Source: Actinomycetota bacterium (lineage in GTDB: Bacteria; Actinomycetota; Thermoleophilia; Gaiellales; Gaiellaceae). Taken from it: DNA of 6,241 nt. Under the pieces are notes generated by a model. It was not told the origin of the DNA and did no database searches. It saw only the letters and a list, made by a program, of their open reading frames with translations. Where the stretch lies: the NCBI GenBank assembly GCA_013696185.1, contig JACCZA010000226.1, forward strand, positions 1 to 6,241, read 5' to 3'. Shown here piece after piece: positions 1 to 6,241 of this stretch (positions within the stretch are counted from its first letter, which is position 1; each line of letters begins with the position of its first letter). Both the position numbers and the translations under genes were made by a program.

Positions 1-1247
1 ATCATGATCATCCCCGTCTCGGTCTGCCACCAGGTGTCCACGACCGGGCAGCGCTGCCCGCCCACGTGCTCGTGGTACCAGACCCACGCCTCCGGGTTGA
101 TCGGCTCGCCGACCGATCCGAGCAGGCGCAGCGAGGAGAGATCGTGGCGCTCCGCGTACTGCGGCCCCCACTTCATGTGGGCGCGGATCGCCGTCGGCGC
201 CGTGTAGAGGATGTCGACCCCGTAGCGCTCGACGATCGCCCACCACCGATCCTTGTCGGGAAAGTCTGGGGTGCCCTCGTAGAGGACGCCCGTCGTCCCG
301 TTGCAGAGCGGCCCGTAGACGATGTAGCTGTGCCCCGTCACCCAGCCGATGTCGGCGGCGCACCAGTAGACCGAGTCGGGCTTGACGTCGAAGACGTAGT
401 GGTGCGTCGTGGAGACGCCGACGAGGTAGCCGCCGGTCGTGTGCACGATCCCCTTCGGCCTGGCGGTCGTCCCGCTCGTGTAGAGGAGGTAGAGGACGTC
501 CTCCGAGTCCATCGGCTCGCAGGGGCACGAGGCCGGGTCGGAGCTCTGCTCGCCCGCCAGCTCGTCCCAGAAGCTGTCGCGTCCCTCGCGCAGCGGCACG
601 TCGCCACCGGTTCGCCGCGCCACGATTACGCTCCGCACCCCCGGGCACGACTCGAGCGCCTCGTCGGCGGTGCGCTTGAGCGGCACCGTCGAGCCGCGCC
701 GCCACGCCTCGTCCTGGGTCACGAGCACCTCGCAGCCCATGTCGTTCAGGCGGTCCGCGAGCGACTCGGCGGAGAAGCCGCCGAACACGACGGTGTGCGG
801 TGCGCCGAGCCGCGCGCACGCGAGCATCGCGACCGGAAGCGCGGGCACCATGCCCATGTAGATCCCGACCGGGGTTCCCTTCTCGACGCCGAGCGAGCGG
901 AGGACGTTCGCGAAGCGGACGACGTCCTCCTGCAGCCGCGCGAAGGTGATCGTCTCGCGCTCGCCCTCCGGCTCCCCCTCCCAGTGGAACGCGACCCTGT
1001 CGCCGCGCCCGGCCTCGACGTGACGATCGACGCAGTTGAAGCAGACGTTGAGCTTGCCGCCGAGGTACCACTGGGCGTGGGGCGGCTCCCAGCGGAGCAG
1101 CTCGTCGAACGGCTCGAACCAGGTCACCCGCTCGCGTCCCTCGGTCGCCCAGAGCTCCTCGAAGTCGCGCTCGTAGATCTCCGGCTGCGCGTTCGCGCCG
1201 GCGGCGAACGCGGGCGGCGGCGGGTAGCGCCGCTCCTCGAGCTGCAT
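1..1247 (-). CDS. acs: Acetyl-CoA synthetase (AMP-forming), partial, C-terminal part beyond window
   Basis: Cytosolic enzyme that activates acetate with ATP and CoA to acetyl-CoA through an acetyl-adenylate. About 415 residues are visible, starting at the ATG whose first base is 1247; the family is about 650 long, so the last third (hinge, C-terminal lid and the regulatory acetylated lysine) lies off the left edge. Residues about 19-77 resemble the ACAS N-terminal domain (YERDFEELW; WYLGGKLNVCFNCVDRH). The ATP-binding loop is YTSGTTARPKG at 256-266, with Ala where many family members have Gly. GSVGEPINPEAW follows, then DTWWQTETG at 404-412. W407 aligns with the Trp that limits the acyl pocket of Salmonella Acs to acetate or propionate, so acetate is the likely substrate. 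The gene lies 39 bases downstream of the M24 peptidase on the same strand, so the two are probably co-transcribed. It is in the same frame as the peptidase, whose TAG bounds any upstream extension. No strong Shine-Dalgarno was seen. Family assignment is very secure. Confidence 0.95.
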   Translation of the reverse strand, partial: MQLEERRYPPPPAFAAGANAQPEIYERDFEELWATEGRERVTWFEPFDELLRWEPPHAQWYLGGKLNVCFNCVDRHVEAGRGDRVAFHWEGEPEGERETITFARLQEDVVRFANVLRSLGVEKGTPVGIYMGMVPALPVAMLACARLGAPHTVVFGGFSAESLADRLNDMGCEVLVTQDEAWRRGSTVPLKRTADEALESCPGVRSVIVARRTGGDVPLREGRDSFWDELAGEQSSDPASCPCEPMDSEDVLYLLYTSGTTARPKGIVHTTGGYLVGVSTTHHYVFDVKPDSVYWCAADIGWVTGHSYIVYGPLCNGTTGVLYEGTPDFPDKDRWWAIVERYGVDILYTAPTAIRAHMKWGPQYAERHDLSSLRLLGSVGEPINPEAWVWYHEHVGGQRCPVVDTWWQTETGMIM

Positions 1248-1286
1248 CGTCTCGATCGCGGCTCCCGCACCCGGCTCGGTCGTCAG

Positions 1287-2429
1287 CTACGGCTCCAGGT
1301 CGTAGGGGAAGCGCGTCAGGTTCTCGGCGCCGTCCTCGGTCACGAGCAGCAGATCCTCCACCCGCACCCCGCCGTAGCTCTTGCGGTACAGACCCGGCTC
1401 GACGGTGATCACATCGCCCGCGACGAGGTCGTCCTTCCCGACGACGCCGAGGATCGGAGCCTCGTGCACCTCGAGGCCGACGCCGTGCCCGAGCCCGTGG
1501 AAGAAGCCGTCCTCGAGCGGCGTGCCGGGCTCCTTCGTGAGCGTCGTCGGGTGCCCGTGGCCGGCGAAGAGCTCGCAGGTCGCCCGGTTCAGATCGGCGT
1601 CGCGAACGCCGGCGCGCGTCCCGGCGACCGCGTCCTCGAGCGCCTGGACGCAGAGCGCGTGCCACGCGCGGATGTCGTCGGCAGGCTCGCCGACGACGAA
1701 GGTGCGCGTCATGTCGGCGTAGCACCCCGTCTGACGATCGCGCGGCCACACGTCGATCACGATCGGCTCGTTCGGCAGGATCGCCCCCTCGCCCATGTGG
1801 TGGGCGATCGCCGTCTGCGCGCCGTGCGAGGCGACCATCTCGTCGGCACTGCACTCGTGCTGCGAGAACGCCTGCTCGAGCACGAGCTTCAGGCGCTCGG
1901 ACGTGAGCGGCTCGCCCCCCGCGACGAGCCCCGAGCCGTTCGGCCGCGCGCTCCGCAGGAGCTCGCGCGCCGCGGTCATGCCCGCCTCGGCCGCCCGCTG
2001 TGCGCGGCGAATGCCGGCGAGCTCCGCCTCGTTCTTGCGACGGCGGCGATGGGCGAAGAGCTCCCGATCGGCCGTCAGCTCGACCCCGCCCCCGCGGAGG
2101 AAGTCGGCGAGCTCGAGCGGGAACGTCGCCGGAACTGCCGCGCTCTCGATCCCCCAGGCGCGGCAGGCGCGCAGGCAGAGCTCTCGCAGGAGCTCGTAGC
2201 GGTGGAGGCCGCGGGCGACGAGCTCGTCGTAGCCGTACTCCTCGTTGGGGTGCAGCTCGAGGCCGAGGCCGCCCATCCGCGCCGCCTCCATCACGTGCAC
2301 GAGCACGTGCGACGTGCCGGCGTGCTCGCCGTAGAGGAAGGGGTCCGGAACGGCGACGGGGACCTCGTGGCGCAGCTCGGGCGAGCGGATCGAGTCGGCG
2401 TAGACGAGGACGTCGGGCACGCGGCGCAT
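1287..2429 (-). CDS. M24-family metallopeptidase (aminopeptidase P / Xaa-Pro dipeptidase-like)
   Basis: Probable cytosolic dinuclear-metal peptidase that removes residues N-terminal to proline or cleaves Xaa-Pro dipeptides. From the ATG at 2429 it has 380 residues, a normal family length. The N-terminal half (YADSIRSPELRHEVP near the start) is the creatinase-like N domain; the C-terminal half is the pita-bread fold. All five metal ligands are visible: D226 (VIDVWPRD), D239 (YADMTRTF), H315 (FFHGLGHGVGLEVHE), E344 (TVEPGLY) and E358 (GVRVEDLLLVT). The further conserved His is H322, and substrate-side His candidates lie in AIAHHMGEG. There is no signal peptide. The start is ambiguous: in-frame ATG 2456 and TTG 2465 also exist. 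I prefer 2429 because GAGG lies 8 bases upstream and family-like sequence begins immediately after. The gene is divergent from the amidohydrolase and heads a unit with acs. M24 members also include creatinase and other C-N hydrolases, so the exact substrate is unproven. Confidence 0.9.
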   Translation of the reverse strand: MRRVPDVLVYADSIRSPELRHEVPVAVPDPFLYGEHAGTSHVLVHVMEAARMGGLGLELHPNEEYGYDELVARGLHRYELLRELCLRACRAWGIESAAVPATFPLELADFLRGGGVELTADRELFAHRRRRKNEAELAGIRRAQRAAEAGMTAARELLRSARPNGSGLVAGGEPLTSERLKLVLEQAFSQHECSADEMVASHGAQTAIAHHMGEGAILPNEPIVIDVWPRDRQTGCYADMTRTFVVGEPADDIRAWHALCVQALEDAVAGTRAGVRDADLNRATCELFAGHGHPTTLTKEPGTPLEDGFFHGLGHGVGLEVHEAPILGVVGKDDLVAGDVITVEPGLYRKSYGGVRVEDLLLVTEDGAENLTRFPYDLEP

Positions 2430-2437
2430 CGTAATCG

Positions 2438-2441
2438 CCTC
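2438..2441 (-). promoter_or_regulatory. Ribosome binding site supporting the ATG at 2429
   Basis: On the minus strand GAGG lies 8 bases upstream of the ATG at 2429, a normal spacing for a Shine-Dalgarno. It favours this start over ATG 2456, whose only purine-rich element (GGAG) sits just 3 bases away. The match is short, so this is supportive rather than decisive. Confidence 0.45.
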
Positions 2442-2455
2442 GGCAGGCACGCGCA

Positions 2456-2468
2456 TACACTCCAACCG
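2456..2468 (+). promoter_or_regulatory. Putative -10 element and leaderless start of the amidohydrolase operon
   Basis: TACACT at 2456-2461 fits the TANNNT form of a sigma-70/SigA -10 hexamer. Six bases (CCAACC) separate it from the GTG at 2468, so transcription would begin at or next to the first base of the start codon. No Shine-Dalgarno precedes that GTG, which agrees with a leaderless mRNA, common in actinobacteria. No TTGACA-like -35 is seen 16-18 bases upstream. The element lies inside the roughly 38-base gap between the divergent genes and touches the alternative ATG (2454-2456) of the peptidase. I could not find a comparable promoter for the minus-strand unit. Confidence 0.45.
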
Positions 2469-3622
2469 TGGACGACGTGCTCGAACGCGCGCGGCGACTC
2501 GTCGCGCTCTACGACGACGAGCTGCGGGCGGAGATCCCCCCGGGTGCCGCGATCTTCGACGTGCACACCCATCTCGGCAACGACATCGACGGCATGGCCG
2601 GCAGCTTCGAGGAGCTCGAGGCGATCCAGGCGCGCTACGGCATCTCCCGCGCCTTCGTGTTCTGCCTCGACGAGCCCGACCGCGAGCCCGCCTTTCGCGC
2701 CGCGAACGACCGCACGCTCGCCTTCGCCGAGCGCTCGGAGGGCCGCCTCATCCCCTTCGTGCGGCTCGACCTGACGGCGCCCGAGCCGATCCAGGAGGCC
2801 GAGCGCTGCCTCGATCGCGGCGCCCGCGGCATCAAGCTCCACCCGCGCGCGCAGCGCTTCGAGCTGAACGACGAGCGCCTCGCCCCCGTGTTCGCCCTGG
2901 CGGCGGAGCGCCGCGTGCCGATTCTGATCCACGGCGGCCGCGGGCTGCCGCCGATCGCCGACCACCTCGCGACGCTCGTCGAGCGCTACCCCGAGGGACA
3001 GCTGATCGTGGCCCATGCGGGGATCGCCGACCTCGCGGGCCTCGCCGGGCGCCTCGGCGGCAAGAGCGGCGTCTTCTTCGACACCTCGGTCTGGAGCCCG
3101 CTCGACCTGCTCGACCTCTATCGCCTGGTCGGCCCCGAGCAGATCCTCTTCGCCTCGGACTACCCCTACGGCCAGCAGCCCGCTTCGCTCCTGATCGCCC
3201 TGCGCACCGCGCGCATCGCGGGTTTCGACGACGACCGGATCCGGGCGATGCTCTCGGGCAACGCGGAGCGGATCGTCGCAGGCGAGGCGCCGCTCGAGCC
3301 GGGCCCGCCCCTCGGCAGCGACACCTTCGCCCAGCCGCTCACCTTCGCCCGCATCCACCAGTACCTCTCGATGGCGACCCCGCTCCTCTGGACGCGACAG
3401 GCGGACACGATCGGTGTCCTCGGCCTGGCGCTCAACGCCTGCTACGAGCGCGACGGGCACGCGAGCGAGACGGACGGCATCAGGCAGCTCCTGCTCTCGG
3501 CGAGCGAGCTCTGGCGCACCCTGCCGGACATCGAGGACGACGGCGAGCGCATGGTGGCAGCGCGCGCGACGTTCCGGCTCGTCCACCTGGCCGACATCCT
3601 CGCGGTGACGACGAGTGCTTAG
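2468..3622 (+). CDS. Amidohydrolase family protein (amidohydrolase_2 type) with C-terminal extension
   Basis: A 384-residue protein predicted to be a cytosolic metal-dependent TIM-barrel hydrolase or decarboxylase. Visible active-site elements in order: H33 and H35 in DVHTHLG at the end of strand 1; K123 and H125 in GIKLHP; H155 in ILIHGG; H183 in VAHAG; D231 in FASDYPYG. This is the metal-ligand order of the amidohydrolase superfamily and fits the branch containing 2-pyrone-4,6-dicarboxylate lactonase and ACMS decarboxylase relatives. The barrel seems to end near residue 275. Residues about 285-384 form an additional, mostly helical segment that I do not recognise. The GTG start is supported by the -10-like TACACT just upstream and by a normal N-terminus before the HxH motif. 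Its last 8 bases overlap the start of the [2Fe-2S] subunit gene, so it is probably translationally coupled to the Mo hydroxylase and shares its pathway. The reaction (C-N, lactone or C-C bond) cannot be decided from sequence. Confidence 0.9.
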   Translation: MDDVLERARRLVALYDDELRAEIPPGAAIFDVHTHLGNDIDGMAGSFEELEAIQARYGISRAFVFCLDEPDREPAFRAANDRTLAFAERSEGRLIPFVRLDLTAPEPIQEAERCLDRGARGIKLHPRAQRFELNDERLAPVFALAAERRVPILIHGGRGLPPIADHLATLVERYPEGQLIVAHAGIADLAGLAGRLGGKSGVFFDTSVWSPLDLLDLYRLVGPEQILFASDYPYGQQPASLLIALRTARIAGFDDDRIRAMLSGNAERIVAGEAPLEPGPPLGSDTFAQPLTFARIHQYLSMATPLLWTRQADTIGVLGLALNACYERDGHASETDGIRQLLLSASELWRTLPDIEDDGERMVAARATFRLVHLADILAVTTSA

Positions 3623-4052
3623 CCTCACGATCAACGGCGGCGAGTACGCCTCCCGCGCGGAGGTCGGCGATACGCTCGCCGAGACGCTGCGCGAGGAGCT
3701 CGGGCTCACCGGGACGAAGATCGCCTGCGGCGCCGGACACTGCGGCGCGTGCACGGTACTCCTGGACGGCGTCCCGACGCTTTCCTGCATCACGCTCGCG
3801 CACACGGTCGGCGGGCGCGCGGTGACGACGATCGAGGGTCTGCGCGAGCACCCGCTCGTGGACGCCTTCGTGCGCACCGACGCCGTCCAGTGCGGCTTCT
3901 GCACGCCCGGCCAGATCGTGTCGGCGAGCGCGCTCGTGGCGGCCAATCCGAGCCCGAGCCCCGACGAGATCCGTCACGCCATGGCGGGCAATCTCTGCCG
4001 TTGCGGCACCTATCCCAGAATCGAGGAGGCGATCGCCACGTGGCGCGACTGA
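3615..4052 (+). CDS. [2Fe-2S] small subunit of xanthine dehydrogenase/CO dehydrogenase-family Mo hydroxylase
   Basis: Electron-transfer subunit (145 residues, full length for the CoxS/XDH small-subunit family) carrying two [2Fe-2S] clusters between the molybdenum centre and a flavin or other acceptor. The N-terminal plant-ferredoxin-like domain has C38, C43 and C46 in ACGAGHCGACTVLLDG, and C58 in LSCITL. The C-terminal helical domain has C93 and C96 in VQCGFCTPGQIV, and C128 and C130 in NLCRCGTYP. All eight cluster cysteines are present. The GTG start lies within the end of the amidohydrolase gene (8-base overlap) with no clear Shine-Dalgarno, so translation probably depends on the upstream gene. 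The 3' end overlaps the large subunit by 13 bases. There is no Tat signal, as usual for this family. The identity is secure; the substrate class is set by the large subunit. Confidence 0.95.
   Translation: MLSLTINGGEYASRAEVGDTLAETLREELGLTGTKIACGAGHCGACTVLLDGVPTLSCITLAHTVGGRAVTTIEGLREHPLVDAFVRTDAVQCGFCTPGQIVSASALVAANPSPSPDEIRHAMAGNLCRCGTYPRIEEAIATWRD
4024..4029 (+). promoter_or_regulatory. Shine-Dalgarno for the large Mo-hydroxylase subunit
   Basis: A perfect AGGAGG lies inside the small-subunit gene, 10 bases before the GTG at 4040. It fixes the large-subunit start and the 13-base overlap. It is the strongest ribosome binding site in the plus-strand unit, which may allow extra initiation on the large subunit in addition to coupling. 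Confidence 0.7.
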
Positions 4053-6241
4053 TCCGCACCGAGAAGGAGGTCGAGGGCCGCTACAGCGAGCAGTGGGTGC
4101 TCGTCGAGGAGGACGCGCTCGACCAGTGGCCTGCCGGTCCGCTCGAGACCGTCGGCCGGCCAGCGCAGCGGCTGACGGGGCTCGAGCGCGCCCGGGGGGA
4201 GGCCCGCTACACCGCCGATCTGCAGCTGCCCGGCCTGCTCCACACCGCCGTCCTGCGGAGCCCCCATGCCCGGGCGCGCCTCGTCTCGCTCGAGCTCGAG
4301 CCCGCACGCGGCGCACCGGGCGTCCGCGGCGTGGTCGGACCGGGCGACGTCGCCTGCCTGACCGACGATCCCCAGTACCAGGGCGCAGCAGTCGCTGCGG
4401 TCGCCGCCGACACCTTCGCGCAGGCGCGCGCGGCGCTCGAGCTGATCCGCGTCGAGTGGGAGCCGCTGGAGCCGCTGCTCGATCCCGACGAGGCGGTCGC
4501 GCGCGGCTCGGTCACGACGGAGGCTCGTCGTACCGATCGCGGCGACGTGGAGGCGGGCTTCGCCGAGGCCGACGTCGTCCTCGAGGCCGAGTACCGCACG
4601 GCCAGCGTGCTGCACAACGCGCTCGAGACGCACCAGGCGGTCTGCGAGTGGCAGGGCGACCGCCTCACCGTCCACATCTCGACGCAGTGGATCTGGGGCG
4701 TGCGCGACGAGGTCGCCGAGGCGTTCGGGCTACCGGCCGATCACGTGCGCGTCGTGTGCGAGTTCATGGGCGGCGGCTTCGGCGCGAAGGGCGACGCCGG
4801 CGAGTACACGCTCGTCGCGGCCGAGCTCGCGCGCCGCACCGGCAGGCCCGTGCGCTGCGCGCTGACCCGCAGCGAGGAGAACGTGAACAGCGGCAACCGC
4901 AACCCGACGATCCAGCGGCTGAAGGTGGGAGCCCGCTCCGACGGGACGCTGACCGCGCTCCAGGGCGAGTACGTCTGCGCGCTCGGCTGGAGCGGCTGGC
5001 TGCCCTCGACGGCCGGGCCGATGCAGATGCTCTACGCCTGCGAGAACGTGCGGACGGTCGAGCACGGCGCGAAGCTGAACACGCCGCCGATGGCCGCCTT
5101 CCGCGCGCCCGGCTTCGTCGAGGGCACGTTCGGGCTCGAGTGTGCGCTCGACGAGCTCGCCGCGAAGCTCGACCTCGACCCGCTCGAGTTGAGGCGGCGC
5201 AACCACGCCGACAGCGACCCCGACGGCGGCCGCCCCTTCTCCGGCAAGAACCTCGTCGAGTGCTACCGGCGCGCCGATGCGCACTGGCAGCGACGCGAGG
5301 AGGTGCGCGCGCGCTCGACGGGGCCGTGGCGGCACGGCGTCGGGCTCGCGAGCCAGATCTGGTACGGCGCGGGCGGGCCGCCCTCCTACGCCTGGATCCG
5401 CGTCGGCTCGAACGGCAACGCGACGGTCGTGACGGCGATGCAGGACATCGGCAGCGGCACGAAGACCGCGATGGCCCAGATCGCCGCCGAGGAGCTCGGC
5501 CTGCCGCTCGAGCGGATCGGCGTCGAGCTCGGCGACTCGGCCCGGGGGCCGTACGCGACCATCTCCGGCGGCTCGTCGACGGTGCCGTCGGTCGGACCGG
5601 CGGTGCGCGCCGCCGCCGCGGATGCCGCCCGGCAGATCATCGAGATCGCCGCTCAGCGCTACCACCTCGAGGAGCGCGTGCTCAGGCTGAGCGGCGGCCG
5701 CGTCGTCTCTGCCGACGGGGGCTCCTGGCCGCTCGAGGAGGTCACGGGCCTGCTCGACGAGGGGCAGATCCTCGGCAAGGGCGCCCGCGGTCCGAACCCG
5801 ACCGGGATGCGGACGCTCACCTACGGCGTCCAGGTGGCGGAGGTCGCCGTCGACACCGAGACCGGCGAGGTGCGCGTCGACCGCGTCGCTGCCATCCACG
5901 ACGTCGGGCGCGTGATCAACCCGCTCGGCGCGCGCAGCCAGGTCGAGGGGGGCGTGATCCAGGGAATTGGCCACACGCTCTCCGAGCAGCGCCTGCTCGA
6001 CCCCGGCAGCGGCCGCGTGCTGACGAAGACGCTCGATGCCTACAAGCTGCCGACGATCGCCGACGTGCCGGAGATCGTCACCGACCTGATCGACGTCCCC
6101 GACGCCCACCTGACGAACCTCGGCGCGAAGGGCCTCGGCGAGCCGCCGATCATCCCCACGTCGGCGGCGATCGCGAACGCGATCCGCGACGCGACGGGGG
6201 CCTCGATCAGGTCGCTGCCGATCACCCGGGAGGAGATGCTG
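4040..6241 (+). CDS. Molybdopterin-binding large subunit of xanthine dehydrogenase-family Mo hydroxylase, 3' end cut
   Basis: Catalytic subunit that would bind molybdopterin cytosine dinucleotide and hydroxylate an aldehyde or heterocycle with water-derived oxygen, passing electrons to the [2Fe-2S] subunit. 734 codons are visible to the window edge. The text reaches ITREEML, close to where family members normally stop, so only a few residues should be missing. Order: an atypical leader (1-37), VGRP at 38-41, a short a/b-hammerhead (about 45-140), then the Mo-binding domains. Motifs: ETH at 196-198, Q216 (matching bovine XDH Q767), GGGFGAK at 244-250, AFRAPG at 353-358, QDIGSGT at 468-474, HDVGRVINPLGARSQVEGG, and GLGEPP with E701 matching the catalytic bovine E1261. 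Positions equivalent to the purine-binding E802, R880 and F914 are not conserved, and the CO-dehydrogenase AYXCSFR loop is absent. Substrate therefore unknown; xanthine and CO are unlikely. The GTG start is supported by AGGAGG 10 bases upstream. Confidence 0.94.
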   Translation, partial: MARLIRTEKEVEGRYSEQWVLVEEDALDQWPAGPLETVGRPAQRLTGLERARGEARYTADLQLPGLLHTAVLRSPHARARLVSLELEPARGAPGVRGVVGPGDVACLTDDPQYQGAAVAAVAADTFAQARAALELIRVEWEPLEPLLDPDEAVARGSVTTEARRTDRGDVEAGFAEADVVLEAEYRTASVLHNALETHQAVCEWQGDRLTVHISTQWIWGVRDEVAEAFGLPADHVRVVCEFMGGGFGAKGDAGEYTLVAAELARRTGRPVRCALTRSEENVNSGNRNPTIQRLKVGARSDGTLTALQGEYVCALGWSGWLPSTAGPMQMLYACENVRTVEHGAKLNTPPMAAFRAPGFVEGTFGLECALDELAAKLDLDPLELRRRNHADSDPDGGRPFSGKNLVECYRRADAHWQRREEVRARSTGPWRHGVGLASQIWYGAGGPPSYAWIRVGSNGNATVVTAMQDIGSGTKTAMAQIAAEELGLPLERIGVELGDSARGPYATISGGSSTVPSVGPAVRAAAADAARQIIEIAAQRYHLEERVLRLSGGRVVSADGGSWPLEEVTGLLDEGQILGKGARGPNPTGMRTLTYGVQVAEVAVDTETGEVRVDRVAAIHDVGRVINPLGARSQVEGGVIQGIGHTLSEQRLLDPGSGRVLTKTLDAYKLPTIADVPEIVTDLIDVPDAHLTNLGAKGLGEPPIIPTSAAIANAIRDATGASIRSLPITREEML

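Noticed and set aside
1248..1286. Possible terminator hairpin between the peptidase and acs
   Set aside because: No GC-rich stem followed by a T-run is present on the minus strand, and the short gap suggests read-through.
2430..2465. Upstream extension of the M24 peptidase to TTG 2465 or ATG 2456
   Set aside because: Not excluded, but the TTG would leave 2 bases to the divergent gene, the ATG 2456 has only a GGAG 3 bases away, and family-like sequence begins just after 2429.
66..2774. A 902-codon open frame on the plus strand
   Set aside because: It runs antisense through acs and the M24 peptidase and into the amidohydrolase in another frame. Its product is an Arg/Ala/Val/Glu-rich low-complexity sequence with no motif, typical of shadow frames in high-GC DNA.
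2291..3946. A 551-codon open frame on the minus strand
   Set aside because: It is antisense to the amidohydrolase and small-subunit genes and overlaps the peptidase in another frame. No family motif is visible, while the overlapping genes have complete motif sets.
3615..4052. CO dehydrogenase (coxS/coxL) identity for the Mo hydroxylase
   Set aside because: The large subunit has AFRAPG in place of the AYXCSFR active-site loop of form I CO dehydrogenase or the AYRGAGR of form II, so a CO-oxidising role is not supported.
4010..4675. A 221-codon open frame on the minus strand
   Set aside because: It is antisense to the start of the large subunit. The plus-strand reading has a ribosome binding site and family sequence, so this is a shadow.
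4730..6109. A 459-codon open frame on the minus strand
   Set aside because: It is antisense to the conserved Mo-hydroxylase large subunit, compositionally biased, and without recognisable motifs.

Overview
This 6.2-kb window is a dense, roughly 70% G+C (by eye) bacterial segment with five genes and almost no intergenic DNA. The base composition, GTG starts, overlapping genes and a probable leaderless promoter suggest a high-GC actinomycete-like bacterium, perhaps one of the deep-branching Thermoleophilia-type lineages. That placement is inference and no marker gene here settles it.

Left half, minus strand (positions 1-2429): a two-gene unit read right to left. It starts with an M24-family metallopeptidase (aminopeptidase P / Xaa-Pro dipeptidase type) and continues 39 bases later into acetyl-CoA synthetase (acs). 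acs runs off the left edge with about 415 residues visible, roughly two-thirds of the usual protein.

Right half, plus strand (2468-6241): a divergently transcribed three-gene unit. First is a metal-dependent amidohydrolase (amidohydrolase_2 / TIM-barrel type) with an unassigned C-terminal helical extension. It overlaps by 8 bases the small [2Fe-2S] subunit of a xanthine-dehydrogenase/CO-dehydrogenase-family molybdenum hydroxylase. That in turn overlaps by 13 bases the molybdopterin-binding large subunit, which is cut by the right edge probably only a few codons from its end. The FAD (medium) subunit is not between them.

The overlaps imply that the amidohydrolase and the Mo hydroxylase are translated together and act in one pathway. 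A reasonable reading is that the hydroxylase oxidises an aldehyde or N-heterocycle and the amidohydrolase acts before or after it. The large subunit keeps the molybdopterin-contacting Gln and the catalytic Glu of the superfamily but lacks the residues that bind purine in true xanthine dehydrogenases, so its substrate is open. The two divergent units are separated by only about 38 bases, which contain a -10-like TACACT placed 6 bases before the GTG of the amidohydrolase, as expected for a leaderless transcript.

No tRNA, rRNA, CRISPR array, mobile element or convincing terminator was seen, and no gene-free stretch exceeds 40 bases. The most interesting element is the amidohydrolase-molybdenum hydroxylase operon of unknown substrate. 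I see no evidence of a wholly new type of system.
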